Positions 36,401 through 46,800 of a stretch of 64,000 nucleotides of DNA are shown here, piece after piece (position 1 is the first letter of the stretch; each line of letters starts with the position of its first letter). The stretch lies in the NCBI GenBank assembly GCA_947000775.1, contig CAMQGK010000040.1, forward strand, positions 418,501-482,500, written 5' to 3'. Source of the DNA: Pterois miles. Lineage: Eukaryota > Chordata > Actinopteri > Perciformes > Scorpaenidae. The position numbers and the translations under genes are program-made. Under the pieces are notes generated by a model. That model saw nothing but the letters and a program-made list of their open reading frames with translations, did no database searches and was not told the origin of the DNA.

Positions 36401-39400
36401 GTCATACATCCATGGGTCAGTAGTACGGGCAGGACGGTTAAAATTCACAGTTCGGGTCACAGTTCGGTTCGGTTCAGTAAAGTGGTATTTATGACACAGC
36501 AAGGAGGCCAATTTCAGTTTCAATTTGAACAGCTTTTCATTTATTTGCCACAATAAGTCAACTGTCTGAACAACAGCAGACCAGGCTAACATGAGGAACA
36601 ACAGCCACTGTGTTATTTAAACATAACTAATTCATAAAAAACTAATTATAGGCTCAGAAGATCAAGAAAAAGTGCAGTTCAGGAGTTAACTGACTTTAAA
36701 AACAACACTGTGTAGTCCCTAGATGTCTGAAAGACATGGTAGATACTACAGCGCTGCTCCGGTACGGTGATCACTGCTGGAATCCAGCGTCCTCCAGACG
36801 GCGTCAGGCTGCAGATCTCTGGCTGTAAACCTCCCGATGCTTTAGTTGTGTAGCTGCTGTGAGTCTGCATGTAGAGGCTGGTTCATGCTGCTGGGAGAAG
36901 GAGTCGCTCTTTCCTCCCCGACTCTCTGCTCCTATCGACGGACTCGCCGGAGCGACGTCTCCGTAGATCAGTCATCATATTGGAAGTATCGCCGCTAGCG
37001 TTAGCCACGCGTGTCGCTCGGCGCCGACACACGGTTGATGTTTTATCCTCCGCTGTTTTCCCGCCGCTGTCAGACGTAACACCAGATCAGTAACGCTCCC
37101 ACAGCAGAGAGAAACGCCGCCGGTGGATCCTCTACCTGAACTTTATCAGGTCCTCTCTCCATTTCCTGAACCAATCACAGCCGGACTCTGCTCTTCATCA
37201 ACGTCTCTGAGGAGGAAGGAGGCGGGGTCACGCCTGTCAACGCCTCGTCAACGCCTCGTCAACGCCTCGTCAACGCCTCGTCAACGCCTCGTCAACGCCT
37301 CGTCAACGCCTCGTATCTTTGGAGGTTCAACACACACGCAGTAAAATCTGGTCCGCCCTCATTGAAATTCAGCCAATCACAACCCACGACCTCAGCGTCA
37401 GTGACACTGTGGATGTGTTCTACCTCATGTTCCCGTCCACTGTGTCCCAGCACGTACACGACCAGAACCGTGACTAGAGAACCGAACGGTTTTGGTTTTT
37501 ACCAGAACTGTTCCACTCCTAGTCAGGAGCGTTTTCAAACGTCTCCATTTCAGGGGCTCGAAAACGCCAAAGTAATGTGGACACTATGCATAATGCATGC
37601 ACGATGGGGGCGGCAGTAGCTCAGTCTGTAGGGGGGTGGCTTGGGGGCAGGGGGGTGACGGGTGAAAATCCCACAAGGAGCAAAAAAAAGAGGGGGAAAG
37701 GGGGGGGGGGGGTGCCAGTTTCCCTTTGGGGGCTGCCGGGGGGCCCCGGGAGGAAGCCCAAAACCCCCAACGCTGGGGGGGGTTGTGGTGCGGCCCCCCT
37801 CATTCTCCATCTCTTCATGGATGATGTGTGTGTGTGTTTTTGTGTATTAAATATAAAAAATAAAAAGAGAGTAAATTAAATTCCCCCCGGGGGAAAAAAA
37901 AAAAAATTTTTTTTTTTTTTTTTTTTTTTAAACGTAACAGAAGTGTTTTAAAATGAAAAGCTGTTAGAGTGGACGTAGTTTAGAATGTGTTGAGCTGCTG
38001 CCTCTGTCACAGCAGTACACTGCTTTGCTCCAGACAATGAAGAGACGTACTGAGAAACACCTGAAATGTCCCTTTAAAGCTCCTCTGTACAGGATTTAAA
38101 AATGTCTGGCTGGTTCCTCCCGGTGGTGGTAAAGGAGACAAACTGGGATAATCTCATAGAATGATTGAACAGATACTGTCAAAGCTATCTAACCAAAGGG
38201 GCTTTATTATAACAGTGACCTCTTTCTTTTTAAAAGAGGAATAACCCAAAATCCCACCGTATCATATATATTTTACTTCTCTTTAGACTTGAGTTAAATC
38301 GAACCAGTTCTGTAATAATGGCCTCCACTGTCTTCCTCTCCCCGCCTTTTTCCTCCTTTAACTTTTTTTAAAAAATCCTCTGTCTAAATCTGTGGCCATA
38401 TTATTTCTGTACAGCCTCTTATATTATTGATCATGTATGTATTATTATTATTACAGTGCTCATAGAGTGTGCTCAGCTCTGAAGGCTCTCTACTGTCTGA
38501 GGAGTGTTTGCTCTCTGGAGGTTTTCATAATTCATTTCTTTCTTCTGAGTGTAACTCAGTGAGAAATAATTGGACCGGAGCTCCACACATTCCTATAGAT
38601 AGTTTATTTACTGAGTGAAGCCTCAGAAACACTGATCATGAGATCAATGCAGAGTAATATTTATGGTTTCTCTGATCTGATGTGTATCACATGTCCTGTT
38701 ATCCGGTGATTTCTCTGCATGTATAGGTCAGATCGTACTGGAATGGGAACTGATAGGACTGCACTGATATTAATGTGATTATCGATTCTGTTCATCTTTA
38801 TTTTGATTGATTCCTGATCATTTGTCTGTGTTATCTCTGAGTCTGAACACTGTGTAGACTGTCTGCCTCATAACACCTGCTGCCTACCCACTTCCACTCC
38901 GTTTAAACCTTCCTGTGGAGGGTCGGCCATCTTACCGTGTCTTACTGTGTGTTTCTGATGTGTTACTGTGTGTTACTGTGTGTTTCTGATGTGTTACTGT
39001 GTGTTACCATGTGTTACAGTGTGTTACTGTGTGTTTCTGATGTGTTACTGTGTCTTACTGTGTGTTTCTGATGTGTTACTGTGTGTTACCATGTGTTACA
39101 GTGTGTTACTGTGTGTTTCTGATGTGTTACTGTGTGTTACTGTGTGTTACTGTGTGTTACAGTGTGTTACTGTGTGTTTCTGATGTGTTACTGTGTGTTA
39201 CTGTGTGTTTCTGATGTGTTACTGTGTGTTACCATTCGTTACTGTGTGTTACTGTGTGTTTCTGATGTGTTACTGTGTCTTACTGTGTGTTTCTGATGTG
39301 TTACTGTGTGTTACCATTCGTTACAGTGTGTTACTGTGTGTTTCTGATGTGTTACTGTGTGTTACTGTGTGTTTCTGATGTGTTACTGTGTGTTACCATG

Positions 39401-42400
39401 TGTTACAGTGTGTTACTGTGTGTTTCTGATGTGTTACTGTGTGTTACTGTGTGTTACCATGTGTTACAGTGTGTTACTGTGTGTTATTAATGTGTTATTG
39501 TGTGTTATTAATGTGTTACTGTGTGTTACTGTGTGTTACTGATGTGTTACTGTGTGTTATTAATGTGTTACTGTGTGTTACTGTGTGTTACTGTGTGTTA
39601 TTAATGTGTTACTGTGTGTTACTGATGTGTTACTGTGTGTTATTAATGTGTTTCTGATGTGTTACTGTGTGTTACTGATGTGTTACTGTGTGTTATTAAT
39701 GTGTTACTGTGTGTTACTATGTGTTACTGTGTGTTATTTGTGTTACTGTGTGTTACTGATGTGTTACTGATGTGTTACTGTGTGTTATTAATGTGTTATT
39801 AATGTGTTACTGTGTGTTACTGTGTGTTACTGTGTGTTATTAATGTGTTATTAATGTGTTACTGTGTGTTACTGAATAATGTTATTATGGTCTATGGTCT
39901 GGTATATGTTATTATGTGTATGTGTTGGGTTGGTTGTGTGTTACTGTGTGTTATTAATGTGTTATTAATGTGTTATTAATGTATGTGTTACTGTGTGTTA
40001 TGAATGTGTTACTGTGTGTTATTAATGTGTTATGAATGTGTTATTATGTACTGTGTGTTATTAATGTGTTATTAATGTGTTATGAATGTGTTATTAATGT
40101 GTTACTGTGTGTTATTAGATGTGTTACTGTGTGTTATGAATGTGTTATTAATGTGTTACTGTGTGTTATGAATGTGTTATTAATGTGTTACTGTGTGTTA
40201 CTGTGTGTTATTAATGTGTTATGAATGTGTTATTAATGTGTTACTGTGTGTTATGAATGTGTTATTAATGTGTTACTGTGTGTTACTGTGTGTTATTAAT
40301 GTGTTACCTGAATGTGTTCTCATAGGGTACTGTGTGTTATTAATGTGTTTTTGATGTGTTTTAATGTGTTCTGTGTTATAGGGAGGATGTGTGTTATTAA
40401 TGTGTTACGGTGTGTTACTGTGTGTTATTAATGTGTTATTAATGTTATTAATGTGTTACTGTGTTGAATGTGTTTTAATGTGTTCTGATGTGTTACTGTG
40501 TGTTTTATGTGTTATGTGTGTATTAATGTGTTATTAATGTGTTATTAATGTGTTATGAATGTGTTATAATGTGTTACTGATGTGTTCTGTGTGTTATTAA
40601 TGTGTTACTGTGTGTTATTAATGTGTTATTAATGTGTTATTAATGTGTTATTAATGTGTTACTGTGTGTTACTGATGTGTTACTGTGTCTCCTGCAGCCC
40701 ATCAGGGCCGGGTGACGGTGGTTCTGTTCGTGTTGGAGATGGAGTGGCTTCTGAGCACCGGCCAGGATAAAAACTTCAACTGGCACTGCTCTGAGAGCGG
40801 CCAGCAGCTGGGGACGTACCGCACCGCCGCCTGGGTGTCAGGTCTGCAGTATCCTTTAACGCCCGGTTGACCCTATAGAGCGCTCGGTGACCCCGACAGC
40901 TCAGCTTCCCGCTCAATGGAAGCACGAGCCCTCGTTGGCGCTCCGGACGGTGAAACATGTCGACAACACCACAGTCGGTCTTCAGGCCACAGATTAGCCT
41001 GCAGTCACTCTGTGTTCATGAGAGGCTAACACTGGGCATGCTGTGCTCCAGGAAACAGTCGGAGGAGGTTTCAGCAGAGACGCTGATCCATACCAATGAG
41101 CCTGACCGCTGCTAGCCTCTACATGCTAACCTTAGCATGGCATGCAGACCAGCAGTGATAATGAGGGCTGTGTTTGCTGTGTTAGACATCTGCCCTGAGG
41201 CCTTTCTGTGACTGTAGTTTAGCTGCTGCTGCAGTCAGGTGTAACCTCTCTGTCTGAAAGTCACTGTTTAACCTACCAGTGGTTCTCAAACCGTGGAGCA
41301 GGACCTCCAGACAGAACAGGACATTTATGTGGAAACAACAGCTGCTAAAAATTAATCACAGCTAAATGAAGTAACAGGTAAACATGTTAGGTACCCTGAT
41401 TGGTCCAGAGGATGAGGGAGGAACAATATACATCAACAAGGAATTTATAGCATTAACATCCTAAGGTCTACACTTTCAACTTAAAATAAAAAAACACCGA
41501 CTGTCCACGGCAGAAACAACAACGTCTACATGACTTTATGTTGAGTGTTGATGCAGCAGCTGCAGAGCCTGGCTCTGATCCAACCAGACTCCATTCAGAA
41601 AACAAGCATTTTAACAGCTGTCTGCTTGTCGTCACTGTAGACAGACCTGACAAAGCATCAGTTCAGACTGTTTACTGATCAGCATCATGATGGAGTTATT
41701 TCAGCATCATTCTGATCTGGTTATTGATCTTAAATCACAGCTCAGTCTGTTTATTGTGGGTTCATACCTCAGTAGTGATCCAGTCAGTGTGATGTACTGG
41801 ATGTGAATCCAGCTCACCACCAGGTGATGGTATGAACCCAGACAGGACGGAGTTTGGTTCTCTGACATATCTGGACTTCACCAACATGGACAGAGCAGCT
41901 ACAGTGGTGATTTCTTCATGCTGATGGAGGACATGTTGTTGGTAACCATGGAGACAAGCTCCTCCTCCTCTCTGGAGGGTCTAGGATGACCAGGTGATAC
42001 CGGCGGTTTAACTCACTGAGTAAAGCGAGGAGAAGATTTGCTTCAGTCTTGGTGTGAACACAACATAAGGTCGGCGTACTCTGTAGATCTCTCTAAAATC
42101 CCAGATATTAATAGTTGATAAAAATGTGGCTGGTGTACACAGTGAGATGGAGGAAGAGAAGGGAACCGCTGATGTCTGTTCACCTGTAAATCACCTAATC
42201 TGTGTTCACCAGTAATAACACGCAGTATATAATCTGAGGAGAGACAGAAAGTTAATATTCCAGAAATTAGATCAGTGTTTCGTGTTTCTTTAAGACAGAA
42301 GGATACTGATACTCGTAGGTTATTCCTTGTGCTTCAACAGTAAGGTCAGTGTTGTAGTGATTTTGGTCTGTAGTGACTGAACCAGGTCAGAGGACTCAAT

Positions 42401-43791
42401 GACTGAGCCAAGAGTCATCCTCATCTTCCATGGTCTAGTTTACACACCGATGTGGTTCAGCTGCTGTTGTGTTGACGCCTCAGTGCTGGTTTGGTCTGTT
42501 AGTGTGTTCCGGTAACAGATAAAGATCCTAATGAATGAATGCATGGATGTGCCACGCCGCTTCTTCTCCTTTGACCTTAATGCGATCTCAGGTTTGACGT
42601 AGAGACCAGACACGCCTTCGTAGGAGACCAGTCTGGTCAGGTGACCATCCTGAAGCTGGAGCAGGACAGCTGCAGCCTGGTGACCACCTTCAAGGGACAC
42701 ACTGGTACATACTCACATTCATCCTAGAGATGCCCGTGGCCGTGGTCAGAAGGAACAAAGTCTGTAGTTTAAAGTCCTCAGATAAAGGCGTGATGGTTAC
42801 AGTGACATCTGAATCACATTAAGATGAGTTCAGGGCCATGAAACAGATGTTGAAATAAAATATGGCGTACCGTGTATCGTGCTGCAGGTAACGTGACGGC
42901 ACTGTGCTGGGACCCGGTCCAGAGGGTTCTGTTCTCCGGGAGCTCGGATCACTCTATCATCATGTGGGACATCGGAGGACGCAAAGGCACCGCCATCGAA
43001 CTGCAAGGCCACAAGTAAGAATCACAAACATCCAGTTCTTCTTCTGTGGTGTCACTGAGCTGCTGATTTAGTGTGCTGAGTGGTTGATATGAAGGAATAT
43101 TAAATTACCTAAGAAACTAACAGTCAGATGCCTTGTTATGTAAATGACACTGAAACGTTGGTGTCATGTTAATTATAGAGGATGGAGCCTTGCAAAATAA
43201 AAAAATCAATCGATAAATAAATAAATGGCTCAATAAATAGATAAAAATGTCATTAAATGCATCAATAAAAAGGTTAAAAGAAAAGAACGGTAGCTTTTAA
43301 TTAATTGATGAAAGTGACAAATTCTTTCTGTTTTAATTTGCTTCTTTATTTATCTTTTTATTAATTCCCTTATTTATTTACTCTTCTGTTTAATTTTCTA
43401 TTTATTTATTTATTTATTTATGTATTTATTTATTTATTTATGTATTTATTTATTCATTTACTTTTAAATGTGCAGTATGTATTTATGTAAAAATGTACGT
43501 ATATATTTATTTCTGCACTTCCTGCACTGAACATGTGACAGCCTCCTCATTTGAAGAGAAATGCATAAATAAATGTGTAAAGAAAAGAATACAGAAATAA
43601 ATAAGTTTGGGGAAATAATTAAGGGGTGAAATGCAAAGAGAAAAATTCTGTAGAAATAAATAAATAAATAAACGCACAAGTACATACATGGATACACACA
43701 TTTGAAGAATAAATATAAAATAAATAAAAAATAAATTCAATAATAAATAAAGAATAAATGCAAATTTTTAATGTTGTAATGTGTGCGCGCG

Positions 43792-43831
<40 letters not shown>

Positions 43832-46800
43832 CTTACAGTGACAGGGTTCAGGGTTTGTGTTACGCTTCACACACTCGTCAGCTCATCTCCTGCAGCTCAG
43901 ACGGAGGCATCGTCATCTGGAACATGGACGTCACACGACAAGAGGTGAGAGAGCTGACTGATGGTCGTTCACACCAAGCATGCAGAAAACTGTTCATGTG
44001 GCACGATTACATGCAAACTCAGTACAAAGAGGCGAGTATCATCAACAGCATCATTCACAGGAGTTGAAGTATTGCTACTGGAGCGAGAACCTTGTGTGTG
44101 AAAGCCTCTCAGCATTGAGACTGTCCTCCTTTGATCGCTGACGTCCAGACTCCATTTAGAAAACAAGCATTTTAAAAGTTGTCTGCTTGTCGTCCTGCAG
44201 ACAGACCTGACAGAGCATCAGTTCAGACTGTTTATTAATCAGCATCATGATGGAGTTATTTCAGCATCATTCTGATCTGGTTATTGATCTTAAATCACAG
44301 CTCAGTCTGTTTATTGTGGGTTCATACCTCAGTAGTGACGCATGGCTGTTCCTTTAATCACTCTTTCTGCCCAAAAAAGCTTAAAACCGATGAAAACTTC
44401 TGTGTTCTAGTTGCTTGTACTTTCTAGCAAAATTATTTTACCCTTGTGCAGGTCTTAAATTAACTTTTGGGGGGGTTAAATTGTGCTCTAAATATGTTTT
44501 TTTTGTTGACTAATGTATGTTAAACTCTGTTTGCAGACCCCCGAGTGGTTGGACAGTGACTCCTGTCAGAAGTGTGAGCAGCCGTTCTTCTGGAACTTCA
44601 AACAGATGTGGGACAGCAAGAAGATCGGCCTGCGACAGGTAAAGTCTGCTTCTTTTATTCATTCCATTCATTATTAACATCCCTATTCTGGATATAATGT
44701 TCCATATTTATGATAAAAACTAACTGGCTCCACCAAACCCTCCATTCATCCCAAACAACTGTCCAGGAAACACTCAGGACTCTTCAACACTAGTGGCTGT
44801 TTTCATGGTCTCAATCTCAGGAGGAGCTTGGTGTCGTGATTAAGATGCAGAAGAGCGGGAATATTCAAGGTGCAATTAACAGGAATAAAATGGAAATAAC
44901 AGGGTTATCTGCACAGGCTGCATCCCATGTTGCTCCTCCATGTTTCTACAGAACGGACAAACTCCACTCCGACACACTGGTGAAACTGTGGTAACGTGAG
45001 CTGCAGAGTTAAACCGTGGTGTCGGCAGCCGTCATCTGACTTCGTAGCGTTATTATGGTATGGATGACCTCTGAGTGAGGTCCATGGCGTTACGGCGGTT
45101 TAACACTCAGCGGTTCGCGTTACCATAGTCTTGTAAATGGAGGAGTGAGCAGAGGGATAGTTCTGCAATCTGCAACCACAACACTAGACCTTTGAGGCCT
45201 TCACACACTGAAGTGAAGCCGATGCTGAAGTGCCTTAAACCTGCATTCTTTCAACTATCCAGCAGGGGGCGACTCCTCTGGTTGCTAAAGGAAATCTGAT
45301 GGTGTAGAAGTCTGAGAAATTTTGGTTGCCTAAAAATGTCTTATTCAGCTTTCACTTGCACTTAGCTCCACCCTTTCAAGTCACTTCTGGTTGCAAAAAC
45401 CGAGATGGCGATGGCCCAAAACCAAGATGGTGACAGCCCAAAACCAAGATGGCGATGGCCCAAAACCAAGATGGTGACGGCCCAAAACCAAGATGGTGAC
45501 AGCCCAAAACCAAGATGGCGATGGCCCAAAACCAAGATGATGACGGCCCAAAACCAAGATGGTGATAGTCCAAAACCAAGATGATGACTGCCCAAAACCA
45601 AGATGATGACGGCCCTAAACCAAGATGGTGACGGCCCTAAACCAAGATGGTGACGGCCCAAAACCAAGATGATGACGGCCCTAAACCAAGATGGTGACAG
45701 CCCAAAACCAAGATGACGACGGCCCAAAACCAAGATGGTGACAGCCCAACACCAAGATGGTGATGATCCAAAACCAAGATGGTGACGGCCCTAAACCAAG
45801 ATGGTGATCCAAAACCAAGATGGTGACAGCCCAAAACCAAGATGACGATGGCCCAAAACCAAGATGGTGACAGCCCAAAACCAAGATGGTGACAGCCCAA
45901 CACCAAGATGGTGACGGCCCAACACCAAGATGGTGACAGCCCAACACCAAGATGGTGACAGCCCAACACCAAGATGGTGATGATCCAAAACCAAGATGAC
46001 GATGGCCCAAAACCAAGATGGTGACAGCCCAACACCAAGATGGTGACGGCCCAACACCAAGATGGTGACAGCCCAACACCAAGATGGTGACAGCCCAACA
46101 CCAAGATGGTGATGATCCAAAACCAAGATGGTGATGGCCCAAAACCAAAAACCTGACAGTCAGACAAAATTTGTTACTGCTTTCAGCACTGACCAGACCC
46201 ACTCCTTCTGTTCTTACCTTTCACAATAAAAGCCCTAGACATATAATATTCATAGGTGAGCATTTTGCAGTTTTGTGTTGTTTATTTGCTGTACCTCCGG
46301 TGTGTAAAGGCCTTTAGTCTGTGAGACTACATTTAAATTTGGTAAGGATAGCATTAGGACTTGTTAGGACTTAATTGGACTCAGGACTTCATAGCTGAGT
46401 CAAGCTACTGCTGCCTCTTCCTCTGACTCTGCTGCTCCTGTTCCCCAGCACCACTGCAGGAAGTGTGGCCAGGCAGTGTGCGGTAAATGTTCGTCCAAGC
46501 GCTCCACCATCCCCCTCATGGGCTTCGAGTTCGAGGTTCGTGTGTGTGACAGCTGCCACGAGTCCATCACGGACGAGGAGTGAGTACCAGTCAGCCTCCG
46601 TGGTCGCCTCGTACTCTACCTCTGTGCTCTCCTTCCTCGGTGAAGTAACCGCCGTTCCCTTTGTGTCCCCTAGTCGAGCGCCCACCGCCACCTTCCACGA
46701 CAGCAAGCACAGCATTGTTTACATGCACTATGAGCCCACCACCGGGAACCTGCTCACCTCCGGGTCCGACAAGGTTATCAAGGTAACAGATGCTATCTGC

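Noticed and set aside
45362..46202. Repetitive WFWAVTILVLGCHHLG-type frames (also at 48823-49473)
   Set aside because: Antisense translation of the 22-bp array; the hydrophobic appearance is incidental.
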